Source: Bacillus sp. V3B (GTDB lineage: Bacteria > Bacillota > Bacilli > Bacillales > Cytobacillaceae). Taken from it: DNA of 64,000 bases. The position numbers and the translations under genes are program-made. The notes under the pieces were generated by a model. It did no database searches and was not told the origin of the DNA. It saw only the letters and a list, made by a program, of their open reading frames with translations. The stretch's first letter is position 1. The number at the start of each line of letters is the position of its first letter. This document shows positions 1-7,415 of the stretch, in pieces. The stretch covers positions 124,001 through 188,000 of the forward strand of contig NZ_JAETXM010000004.1 of the NCBI RefSeq assembly GCF_024494465.1. The letters run 5' to 3'.

Positions 1-31
1 AGATCCTCTTTACTAATGCAGCTATTCTCAT
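1..31 (-). CDS. ABC-2 type transporter permease, N-terminal start only
   Basis: On the minus strand an ATG at 31-29 overlaps the stop codon of the ATPase gene (ATGA overlap). It is preceded by GGAGG at 45-41 and reads M-R-I-A-A-L-V-K-R-I before leaving the window. In ABC exporters of this type the gene translationally coupled behind the ATPase is normally the membrane permease, so that is the inferred product. Only ten codons are visible, so the identity rests on context. Confidence 0.5.
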   Translation of the reverse strand, partial: MRIAALVKRI

Positions 32-750
32 TTCATTTCACCTCCAGCTTGTAAAAATACTTCTTCTAGACTCGTAATCCCGTAAGCTTTCTTTAATTCT
101 GAGGGGGAACCGCTTGTGAGAAGGGCTCCATCTCTAATCATTGCCAATCGATCACATTTTTCTGCTTCGTCCATCACATGGGTTGTGACTAAAATGGTTT
201 TTCCTTGATTTTTTAAGCGATATAGTTCTGCCCAAATTGATTTTCTTAATGCTGGATCAATCCCAACAGTTGGTTCATCTAAAATAAGAACTTCAGGATC
301 TTGAATTAAAGCAATAGCGAGAGATAATCGACGTTTCATTCCTCCTGAATACGTATGAACTTTCTTGTTTAATTCATTTGATAAATGGACTAGTTCTGCT
401 GCATAGGCAATTCGTTTCTTTTGCACTTCTTTTTTTAATTTGAAAAGAGAAGCAAAGAAAGTAAGGTTTTCTTTTCCTGTTAAATCGGTATATAGGGCAT
501 CAGCTTGAGCCATGTAACCAATTTTCTGTAATAGATTCAAGTTAGGAACAGCTGTACCTAGTACGTGGATATCCCCACACGAGGGACGGTCCATTCCAAC
601 GATGAGCTTAACCAAAGTAGTTTTTCCTGAACCAGAAGGTCCAATCAATCCATATATTTGACCAGGACCAATCGTTAAACTGATACTAGTCAAGACGATT
701 TTTTTTCCAAAACTTTTGCTTACTTCATTCACAATAATACTCGATATCAT
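28..750 (-). CDS. ABC transporter ATP-binding protein (ABC-2 exporter type)
   Basis: This is the nucleotide-binding subunit of a drug- or lipid-type ABC exporter. It would hydrolyse ATP on the cytoplasmic face to drive a membrane permease. Visible motifs are Walker A (GPSGSGKT, near residue 37), the ABC signature (YSGGMKRR, near 135), Walker B with its glutamate (VLILDEP) and the switch histidine (TTHVMD). About 240 residues is normal for a stand-alone ATPase of this class. ATG at 750 is preferred over ATG at 756, because GGAGG lies 8 nt upstream of 750 but only 2 nt from 756. The permease gene starts in the ATGA overlap at its end. The substrate cannot be told from the sequence. Confidence 0.9.
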   Translation of the reverse strand: MISSIIVNEVSKSFGKKIVLTSISLTIGPGQIYGLIGPSGSGKTTLVKLIVGMDRPSCGDIHVLGTAVPNLNLLQKIGYMAQADALYTDLTGKENLTFFASLFKLKKEVQKKRIAYAAELVHLSNELNKKVHTYSGGMKRRLSLAIALIQDPEVLILDEPTVGIDPALRKSIWAELYRLKNQGKTILVTTHVMDEAEKCDRLAMIRDGALLTSGSPSELKKAYGITSLEEVFLQAGGEMK

Positions 751-960
751 CCTCATACCCTCCTGATAAAAATGAGTGATTACTCACTCTTATTATAAAG
801 CAAATAGAACTTAAATCAATAGGGATCATAAGAATTTAAGAAGATTGCTTTGAAAACAAATTAAACTAAGTATACTATTGAACGAATGGAGTTCTTTATT
901 AAGATTATGTAAATACTCTAGTCTAACTGTGAAAGTAATATTTATTTATGTTATATTTGG

Positions 961-988
961 TATCGAAATTCAATATTGGATTTCGATA
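961..988. promoter_or_regulatory. inverted repeat, probable PadR operator
   Basis: The arms TATCGAAAT (961-969) and ATTTCGATA (980-988) form a perfect 9-bp inverted repeat with a 10-bp spacer. It ends 6 bp before the chosen PadR start codon. The position suggests an autoregulatory operator for the PadR-chrA operon. Confidence 0.5.
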
Positions 989-994
989 TCGTTT

Positions 995-1321
995 ATGTTT
1001 GGAAGTGATAAGTTGGAAGATAAAGTATTACGTAAGCTCTTTCTCGGGTTTATTCATATTCATATATTACACCACGCGAATGAACATCCCGTTTTTGGAG
1101 TTTGGATACTCGAAGAACTTAAAGAACATGGTTATAACATCAGTTCTGGTACTCTTTACCCGATCCTTCACTCGATGGAGTCAGATGGTCTTTTAGTAAA
1201 AGAAGAAAGAAACGTAGAAGGAAAAATAAGAAAGTATTATATAACTACCGAGAAGGGAAATACCGTTCTAACCGAAGCTAGAAAAAAAGCGTACGAATTA
1301 TTTAAAGAAATCAAAGAATAA
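995..1321 (+). CDS. PadR family transcriptional regulator
   Basis: A 108-residue winged-helix repressor. The PadR N-terminal domain is recognised from the segment VFGVWILEELKEHGYNISSG followed by TLYPILHSMESDGLL and the wing-like EGKIRKYYITTEKG. An open frame continues upstream to 878, but its extra 39 residues (rich in I, Y and F) do not resemble PadR. ATG 995 begins the normal M-F-G-S-D-K-L-E-D-K-V start of small PadR proteins, although no strong ribosome binding site precedes it. A 9-bp inverted repeat lies just upstream. The stop is 17 nt before the chrA start, so both genes are probably one operon with PadR as local repressor. The effector is unknown; chromate is an inference from the neighbour. 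Confidence 0.8.
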   Translation: MFGSDKLEDKVLRKLFLGFIHIHILHHANEHPVFGVWILEELKEHGYNISSGTLYPILHSMESDGLLVKEERNVEGKIRKYYITTEKGNTVLTEARKKAYELFKEIKE

Positions 1322-1338
1322 GAAAGAAGGTGAATGAA

Positions 1339-2532
1339 ATGAAACAAAACAATAAGAGAAGCGGATTGCAGTCTCTATTAGAAATTCTTGTCGTTTCAAC
1401 TAGACTTGGTTTCACATCCTTTGGTGGACCGGTTGCGCACCTAGGATACTTTCATGACGAATACATTCGAAGAAGAAAATGGATGGATGAAAAAAGCTAT
1501 GCTGACTTAGTTGTTTTATGTCAGTTTCTTCCGGGACCTGCTAGTAGTCAAGTTGGAATTGGGATTGGAGTGATGCGAGCAGGAGTTTTAGGTGGGATTG
1601 TCTCATTTATTGGATTTACACTTCCTTCTGTAATAGCATTAATTGTATTTGCCCTTATTCTTCAAGGGTTTGATATTGGCAATGCTGGGTGGATACACGG
1701 TTTAAAAATAGTAGCAGTAGCAGTCGTTGCCCATGCTATTTTAGGGATGGCACAAAAACTTACTCCTGATTTAAAGAGGAAAGCGATAGCTTTATTTGCA
1801 TTAGTGGGTACACTTTTATGGCAAGCAGCATTCACTCAAGTCGGGGTCATATTGATTTCTGCTTTTCTTGGTTATTTATTATATAAACAACACAAAGAAA
1901 ACGATGAATCAAGAATAATCTTTCCTATATCTCGTCACTTTGCCGTGATCTGCTTAATCATATTTTTTGGTCTACTCATTTTATTACCTATTTTGAGAGA
2001 AATGACATCCTTAAGCTGGATTGCTATGTTCGATAGTTTTTATCGATCAGGTTCTTTAGTGTTTGGTGGTGGTCATGTCGTTTTACCTTTACTTGAACGT
2101 GAATTTGTCCCTACTGGATGGTTAAGCGAAGAGTCGTTTTTAGCAGGTTATGGTGCTGCGCAAGCTGTTCCGGGTCCTCTATTTACATTTGCTGCCTATC
2201 TAGGTGCCATTATGAATGGATGGCAAGGTGGGTTACTCGCAACTGTAGCTATTTTCTTACCTGCATTCCTACTTGTTTTAGGTACACTACCTTTTTGGGA
2301 ATCTCTACGTAGCAACCCTAAAATTAAGGGGGCATTAATGGGTGTGAATGCAGCTGTTGTTGGAATTTTAATTTCTGCCTTTTATCATCCCATTTGGACC
2401 AGTTCAATATTAGCACCTATGGATTTTGCTTTTACTGCCATACTATTTAGTATGTTAGTGTTTTGGAAGCTACCTCCTTGGATCATTGTAGTCACTGGGG
2501 CAATTGGTGGCTCACTTATGGAGTTAATTTAA
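1339..2532 (+). CDS. chrA: chromate transporter ChrA (CHR family)
   Basis: An integral membrane protein of about 397 residues with two homologous halves, as in long-chain CHR transporters. It would export chromate, or act on related oxyanions. The N-half carries the family motif FTSFGGPVAHLGYF and the loop QFLPGPASSQ. The C-half repeats the pattern as FGGGHVVLPLLEREF and AQAVPGPLFTFAAYLG. Many hydrophobic segments run throughout. ATG 1339 is chosen because AGAAGG (1325-1330) lies 8 nt upstream; the in-frame GTG at 1330 sits inside that site. It is cotranscribed with the PadR gene. Chromate as the true substrate follows from family knowledge only. Confidence 0.9.
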   Translation: MKQNNKRSGLQSLLEILVVSTRLGFTSFGGPVAHLGYFHDEYIRRRKWMDEKSYADLVVLCQFLPGPASSQVGIGIGVMRAGVLGGIVSFIGFTLPSVIALIVFALILQGFDIGNAGWIHGLKIVAVAVVAHAILGMAQKLTPDLKRKAIALFALVGTLLWQAAFTQVGVILISAFLGYLLYKQHKENDESRIIFPISRHFAVICLIIFFGLLILLPILREMTSLSWIAMFDSFYRSGSLVFGGGHVVLPLLEREFVPTGWLSEESFLAGYGAAQAVPGPLFTFAAYLGAIMNGWQGGLLATVAIFLPAFLLVLGTLPFWESLRSNPKIKGALMGVNAAVVGILISAFYHPIWTSSILAPMDFAFTAILFSMLVFWKLPPWIIVVTGAIGGSLMELI

Positions 2533-2618
2533 AATAAATATCCTTATATTTAGAGGTTGCCATGTGGGTAGTCTTTTTATTACTAAAAAACCTTGTTGCA
2601 CATACAATGAATGAAAAA

Positions 2619-2650
2619 GAGTAAAAGAGTAAAAGAGTAAAGGAATAAAG
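2619..2650. repeat. four tandem 8-bp units
   Basis: GAGTAAAA occurs twice, followed by GAGTAAAG and GAATAAAG, all in the gap after chrA. It is a simple slippage repeat with no evident function. Confidence 0.6.
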
Positions 2651-2691
2651 GTGCCAGGCACCATCCAGATCATTGGATGGTGCCTGACACC
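2650..2691. repeat. GGTGCC-type palindromic element, split by an IS
   Basis: GGTGCCAGGCACC (2650-2662) and GGTGCCTGACACC (2679-2691) are arms of a long imperfect palindrome. The right arm recurs at 4316-4328 because the IS4 element duplicated GTGCCTGACAC on insertion. A single copy of GGTGCCAGGCACC also follows the DUF4097 remnant at 15575. It behaves as a dispersed intergenic stem-loop. Confidence 0.6.
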
Positions 2692-2748
2692 ATAGCCATC
2701 AAGTTAAGCAGATTATTCCAATTTAGAGAAAAAAAACCGAGGAAAAAG

Positions 2749-2789
2749 CCTATCCTTTCTACTAAATAGCTAGAAAGGATAGGTTTTTT
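2749..2789 (+). promoter_or_regulatory. stem-loop with T6 tail at the transposase start
   Basis: CCTATCCTTTCT (2749-2760) pairs perfectly with AGAAAGGATAGG (2772-2783), followed by six T and then the ATG at 2790. The stem contains the ribosome binding site. Such hairpins in IS elements block read-through from outside and hide the start site; that role is inferred here. Confidence 0.6.
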
Positions 2790-4170
2790 ATGCGACATGA
2801 ATTAAATATGGAAGAAGAATTTCAACTGCTTTCAGAGGAGATGACTCGTATTTTCGATCATAACTATCTGGATCAATTGGCCAGGAAGGAGTTGTTTATT
2901 CAACGATCTGGTAAATTAAAACCGAGTGATTTTGTTTCTTTATGTGGATTTTGGAATCATCGATCCGGAGAAAGATCATTAGCTGAGTTGTGTGGTCTAT
3001 TAGATTCTAAACGTCACATATCGCTTAGTTCAGAAGGATTAAATCAACGATTTAATGATGCAGGAGTTCGTTTATTAAAACATTTATTTCATGAACTTTT
3101 TTCGAAACCCTTTTTGTCAAAAAGTATCCCAACCCAACAAAATAAGGATATTAATCGCATTCGTATATTAGATTCAACTGCTTTTGAACTTCCTTGTCTT
3201 TACTCAGAAAAATATCAGGGATACCACAAATCAGGTGTCAAAATTCAATTAGAATATGAGTTGATGAAAGGAGACTTTCTACATTTAGAGGTTCAACACG
3301 CTAGAGACAGTGACCTCACATTCGGTCCTACCCTGATCGATACTATCCAAGAAAAGGACTTAATCATTCGTGATCTAGGCTATTTTTCATTGGACGATTT
3401 GGTTCAAATTCATCAACAGAAAGCCTACTATCTGACAAGGTTAAAACCCAACATTATTTTATATGAAAAAGTGGAAGGGGAGAACCATCATAAACTCGAT
3501 CTGGAAGGAATTCTGGAACAAATGGAAGTGGGAGAAGTCAGAGAAGTCGAGAATATTTATGTGAGTCAGAAGAAGAAGTATATCCCTAGACTGATCTTAT
3601 GCAAGTTAACGGATGAACAGACAGAACAACGTTTAAAGAAAAAAGATAAAAAAGAGAAAAAAAAAGGGTGTGAAGTATTCACACCGCTCAAAAAAACTCT
3701 CAAGATTAAACATTTTCGTATCTAATATACCACAAGCTTGTATCCCAAAGGAAGAGATTCAGCCTTTTTACTCTTTACGATGGCAGATTGAGATTTTATT
3801 TAAAACATGGAAATCTCTTTTTCAAATTCATCAAGTGAAAAAAATGAAAGTACAACGATTTGAATGCCATTTATACGGTACACTCATATCTTTGTTAATC
3901 AGCTCTACCCTAGCTTTTCAAATAAGAGAAGCCCTTTATCGAAAAAAGAAAAAAGAGATTAGTGAATATCGGGCCATATCCATCGTCAAGGAGTATTTAC
4001 CTTCCATACATGAAGCGTTGTATCAGGGAATAAAGTTTGTTCTCTTTGAGCTAAGAAGGATGTGTGTACAAGTCGAAAAAAACGGGAAGAAATCACATCG
4101 TTATAGAAAGAAAACCGTTTTTGATATTCTCGGTGTTGTATACGAAAGAAATATAGAAACAGTTTCTTAA
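2790..4170 (+). pseudogene. IS4-family transposase, frameshifted
   Basis: The DDE transposase is spread over two frames. The first (2790-3725) holds the two aspartate regions, LDSTAFELP and IRDLGYFS. The second (from about 3670 to 4170) holds the glutamate in the YREK motif Y-S-L-R-W-Q-I-E with the following lysine, spaced exactly as in IS4. Joined, they give about 450 residues, normal for the family. The frame change is +1, close to an A9 run near 3656-3664. It does not fit classical -1 programmed slippage. It is best read as an indel, real or a sequencing error in the homopolymer. Confidence 0.85.
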
Positions 4171-4401
4171 GTGATTTTAATTGAATAATCAAAAAAGTCT
4201 AGGTGGAATAGGCTTATTTTCGTATACCCTTTTTTAATAAAAAGGACGAGAATATATATAAATAGCAGAAAGGAGTTACTTCCTTCTGCTATTTTTGTGT
4301 TAGCTTGATGGCTATGGTGCCTGACACCTTTATCTCCACATCCTCTTTTCTGAATAGATCTTCTTCGATATAGTCATCTTAATCATAAAGGAGATGATGA
4401 T

Positions 4402-4641
4402 ATGCCAAGTGATAATGAAAATCTACATGTTAAGGCAACCCCTCATTTTGATGAAAAAAAAGAAGATATTATTAATGATCCTACAGCATCTGCTGGCTCA
4501 AAGATGGGGATTCAAGTTGATACTAAAGCGGAATTCGGATCAGAGAGAAATCCATTCAATCACATGCCTAAACAGGATCAAGGAATGAAAAAATTAGGAA
4601 AATTAGTGGGAGGTCATAAAATAGAAGATAAAGGAAAGTAA
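4402..4641 (+). CDS. small hydrophilic protein of unknown function
   Basis: A 79-residue, highly charged protein with no membrane segment or cysteine. It starts at ATG 4402, with AAAGGAG about 8 nt upstream. The composition (many K, D, E, N) and the motif-like stretches ATPHFDEKK and NPFNHMPKQDQGM resemble small soluble Bacillus proteins made in stationary phase or sporulation, but I do not recognise the family. It stands alone downstream of the IS4 element. The good ribosome binding site and an uninterrupted frame support it as a real gene. Confidence 0.6.
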   Translation: MPSDNENLHVKATPHFDEKKEDIINDPTASAGSKMGIQVDTKAEFGSERNPFNHMPKQDQGMKKLGKLVGGHKIEDKGK

Positions 4642-5085
4642 AGTGCTACAATATAAGCGATTGGAATGAATAAACATGGATTTCTAGCTGATGGAAGTTG
4701 TGAGAGAACATCGAGAAATGAAAGTAGCATAACAAAAAAGAGATGATGGGAATTTTGAATAGTTGCACTTGAAACGTCTTTGTTCTTGTTTTGTGCGACT
4801 ATGCCAGGTTTACCAAATCCATCTATTTTAGCATGAAGAATAAGATGTAAACGATTTTGAAATCAGATCTTTTGAAGGTATTTGGGTATTAGTACCACAT
4901 CATGTATAGAGTATATGTTGAAGTAACCTTTTAAATTTCTTGCTATCATGTAGTTTAGGATATTTTTGGAAAAAATTCAGAAAGAATAGGACTAAAACCT
5001 GAAAAAAGACGATAGAGCATGGAGTTCACAAGTGATAAAAACAAGAAAGAAATATTGTTTTTAGACTTTATAGCTTAAAGACGAG
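4642..5085. other. intergenic stretch without recognisable gene
   Basis: AT-rich sequence with no coding frame I can support and no clear hairpin. It leads into the ADP-ribosylglycohydrolase remnant and may be further decayed coding DNA. Confidence 0.5.
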
Positions 5086-5349
5086 TTGATCAATACAATT
5101 GGGTCTAAGACGGATGATTACTCACTATTAAAGAGCTCCATGCACAAAGATTCTTGCCTATCTGCACTTTTAAGTCGGAAGCATGGAACGATGGAAGAAC
5201 CGATCAACAACAGCAAAGGCTTTGGTGGGGTTATGCGTGTAGGTCCTGTAGGATTCTTTTGGAATGACAGCAATCAATATACTTTTCTTCATACAGAATT
5301 CCTTTCACCATGGTGTAATATCTATGTAAAAAGCTATGTACATATTTAG
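5086..5349 (+). pseudogene. ADP-ribosylglycohydrolase (DraG family) remnant
   Basis: The frame contains [19 protein letters not shown] followed by [16 protein letters not shown]. This corresponds to the conserved DraG-family segment around SKGxGGVMRVxPxG, which lies near the dinuclear metal site of enzymes that remove ADP-ribose. The flanking parts of the frame (before about 5137 and after about 5285) do not resemble the family, and roughly 200 expected residues are missing. It is therefore a short relic rather than a working gene. No ribosome binding site precedes it. Confidence 0.6.
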
Positions 5350-5438
5350 CAAAACATGCTGAAAATAATAGAAGATAAAATGTTAAGTGAGCTCATGTGT
5401 CATTGACGTAAGCTTGTTAAATAACTTTTAAATGAGGG

Positions 5439-5467
5439 TTGAAGATTGCTAGGGAATTTGATAAAAT
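5439..5467 (+). promoter_or_regulatory. sigma-A type promoter for riboswitch-serA
   Basis: TTGAAG (5439-5444), a 17-bp spacer and TAAAAT (5462-5467) lie just upstream of the riboswitch aptamer. Confidence 0.6.
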
Positions 5468-5479
5468 GAAATAAATCAA

Positions 5480-5553
5480 AAGGCTATGTGTGACTGGCGA
5501 AACGCGGATAACCGTGAGGAAGCACATAGTGTCGTAGCCGTTCGCCTGGGCAG
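5480..5553 (+). promoter_or_regulatory. ZTP (pfl-type) riboswitch aptamer
   Basis: A P1-type stem (CTATGTG 5484-5490 with CACATAG 5523-5529) encloses the conserved TGACTGGCG and GGATAACCGTGAGGAAGC segments. It is followed by CCGTTCGCCTGGGCA, matching the hallmark CCGCCTGGGC pseudoknot strand of the pfl motif. ZTP riboswitches sense ZMP/ZTP, the signal of 10-formyl-tetrahydrofolate shortage, and turn on one-carbon genes. The downstream terminator and serA (serine feeds one-carbon units) fit this role. The call is from the remembered consensus; a covariance-model scan would decide. Confidence 0.8.
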
Positions 5554-5590
5554 AGGTAAGGGATATATCCCTTACCTCTTTCTGTTTTTA
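5552..5590 (+). terminator. intrinsic terminator of the riboswitch expression platform
   Basis: AGAGGTAAGGGAT (5552-5564) pairs perfectly with ATCCCTTACCTCT (5567-5579), followed by a T-rich run. It begins right at the end of the aptamer pseudoknot strand, so ligand binding can compete with terminator folding. Confidence 0.85.
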
Positions 5591-5730
5591 AGAAAGGATA
5601 TTGCAGTCGGTACTACTTTCAAATTCTATATTGTATATAACATTTGAATAGTGGAAAGTGTCCTTGCTTAAAACCTTGTTCACTTAGTTAGAAATTTAAA
5701 AACAATCGTCAATAAAAGGGGAGAAACAAT

Positions 5731-6930
5731 ATGAGCACAATGATTTTAGAAAAAGTAAAAACAATCCAAACGTTAAATGCTATTGCAGAAAGCGGGCTAA
5801 ATATATTCAATAAGGATAACTTTACGATCGACAATGACAGTGCAAACCCTGATGCTATTCTTGTTCGTAGCTTTAACATGCATACAATCGAATTCGGTAA
5901 CAATTTAAAAGCAATTGCACGGGCTGGGGCAGGTGTCAATAATATTCCGGTCGACCAATGTACAGAGGAAGGAATTGTTGTTTTTAATACTCCTGGTGCT
6001 AATGCTAACGCTGTAAAAGAATTGATACTAACAACATTAATGGCTTCATCCCGTAACCTTTTTGCCGGTTTAGCTTGGACAAAGACGTTAGAAGGTGAAG
6101 GTGAACAAATTCCAAAGCTTGTAGAAGCAGGAAAGAAACAATTTGTTGGAAAAGAAATTAAGGGAAAAACTCTAGGTGTAATCGGTTTAGGTGCAATTGG
6201 TATGCTTGTAGCGAATGATGCACTTGATTTAGACATGGATGTAATTGGGTTTGACCCGTTCATTTCTGTTGATGCAGCTTGGAATCTGTCCCGCAATGTA
6301 CAACGCGCTGTGACAATTGAAGAATTGTTTGCTAACTCTGACTATATTACTGTACATGTTCCGTTAACCGATGAAACAAGAGGCATGTTTAACCAAGAAA
6401 CATTTAGTATTATGAAGCCGGACGTTCATATTTTGAATTTCTCACGTGGTGAACTTGTGGATGAAAAGGATATGAAATCTGCACTTGAAAGCGGAAAAGT
6501 GGGTAAATATATTACAGACTTTCCTAATGAAAATGTGTTAAAAATGAAAAATACAGTTCCAATTCCACATCTTGGTGCTTCTACGAAAGAATCAGAGGAA
6601 AACTGTGCTATTATGGCGGCTAATCAGGTGAAGGAATTTTTAGAAACAGGAAATATCAAAAACTCAGTGAATTTTCCAAACGCTTCCCTTCCTTACACAG
6701 GAAAGCGACGTGTGGCAGCTTTCCATGAAAACGTACCAAATATGGTTGGACAGATCACACTGGCTATATCAAGCTATAATTTCAATATTGCTGATATGGT
6801 TAACCGAAGCCGAGGGGAATATGCGTATACGATGATTGACATTGAAAATAACGTAAATGATGATATTATTCCTAGTTTGGAAGAAAAAATCAAACAAATC
6901 GAAGGTATCGTTACAACTCGTATTATTTAA
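5731..6930 (+). CDS. serA: D-3-phosphoglycerate dehydrogenase
   Basis: First enzyme of serine synthesis, oxidising 3-phosphoglycerate to 3-phosphohydroxypyruvate with NAD in the cytoplasm. The 399 residues show an N-terminal substrate domain with ARAGAGVNNIPVDQC. The NAD-binding Rossmann motif GVIGLGAIGMLVAND is near residue 150, with the catalytic region NFSRGELVD and HLGAST after it. A C-terminal ACT-like domain (from about residue 325) may bind serine for feedback control. It is the short form, lacking the extra domain of the roughly 525-residue B. subtilis SerA. Start ATG 5731 follows GGGGAG. A ZTP riboswitch and terminator precede it, linking serine supply to one-carbon status. No serC is adjacent. 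Confidence 0.92.
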   Translation: MSTMILEKVKTIQTLNAIAESGLNIFNKDNFTIDNDSANPDAILVRSFNMHTIEFGNNLKAIARAGAGVNNIPVDQCTEEGIVVFNTPGANANAVKELILTTLMASSRNLFAGLAWTKTLEGEGEQIPKLVEAGKKQFVGKEIKGKTLGVIGLGAIGMLVANDALDLDMDVIGFDPFISVDAAWNLSRNVQRAVTIEELFANSDYITVHVPLTDETRGMFNQETFSIMKPDVHILNFSRGELVDEKDMKSALESGKVGKYITDFPNENVLKMKNTVPIPHLGASTKESEENCAIMAANQVKEFLETGNIKNSVNFPNASLPYTGKRRVAAFHENVPNMVGQITLAISSYNFNIADMVNRSRGEYAYTMIDIENNVNDDIIPSLEEKIKQIEGIVTTRII

Positions 6931-7021
6931 ATAAACGTTAACGGCACAAAAAGAAAGAGGATGGAAGATCTTTTTGATGACTTTCTTTGTCCGAATGAAC
7001 AAATATTAGTATGTACAACAA

Positions 7022-7048
7022 GCTTCAATTCCTTTAAGGAGTTGAGGC
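7022..7048. repeat. 27-bp palindromic repeat, copy 1
   Basis: The near-perfect palindrome starts GCTTCAATTCC, has centre TTTAA and ends GGAGTTGAGGC. Twenty-six of 27 bases recur at 15032-15058. It may serve as a weak terminator after serA. Confidence 0.6.
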
Positions 7049-7101
7049 TATTTTGATTTTGGCTATGTTAATGATTCATGTTGAAAATTTGCCTTTGGTG
7101 T

Positions 7102-7139
7102 ATAAGGATAGGCTACTCATTTGAGTAGCCTATCCTTAT
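7102..7139. terminator. long perfect hairpin, probable terminator
   Basis: An 18-bp perfect stem (ATAAGGATAGGCTACTCA at 7102-7119 and its complement ending at 7139) has a 2-base centre and only a short T run. It lies between serA and the nucleotidase gene. The rest of 6931-7415 holds no gene I can support. Confidence 0.6.
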
Positions 7140-7415
7140 TTGAACTAATCTCCGATATTATTTCACGGGACTAAATTACACGCATTTTCACTCCATTAGC
7201 TATTTGTTGAAGTCCATCTTAAGTCATATACATGTGATAACATACATCTATCTAGTTCACAAGCTAACATGAACATCTTCTGATAGTATAATAATTATTT
7301 TAGGATGAATAGGATTAAAATGATACTGTTATTCTAAAGAGGAGAAGGATCTAGTAGGTAGTAAATAAAAGATAGTTAAGCATACTTAGTGGTTCAATTG
7401 TAGGGAGACTAAAAA

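Larger units (their letters stand above)
2691..4316. mobile_element. IS4-family insertion sequence, complete ends
   Basis: A 1626-bp element. The left end reads CATAGCCATCAAGTTAA and the right end, reversed, reads CATAGCCATCAAGCTAA. The sequence GTGCCTGACAC directly flanks both ends (2680-2690 and 4317-4327), an 11-bp target-site duplication within the range known for IS4/IS231-type elements. The terminal sequence and the YREK-type transposase place it in the IS4 family. The insertion lies in the GGTGCC palindrome downstream of chrA. Its transposase is frameshifted, so it is probably immobile unless helped in trans. Confidence 0.85.

Noticed and set aside
878-994. Extended N-terminus of the PadR protein
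   Set aside because: The extra residues do not resemble PadR and would place the operator inside the coding region. The start at 995 is preferred.
2790-4170. Programmed -1 frameshift in the first IS4 transposase
   Set aside because: The two frames differ by +1, not -1, and no typical slippery heptamer lies in the correct phase. An indel in the A run is simpler.
5709-6296. Long open frame antisense to serA
   Set aside because: It is a shadow of the serA frame. It has biased composition and no binding site or family resemblance.
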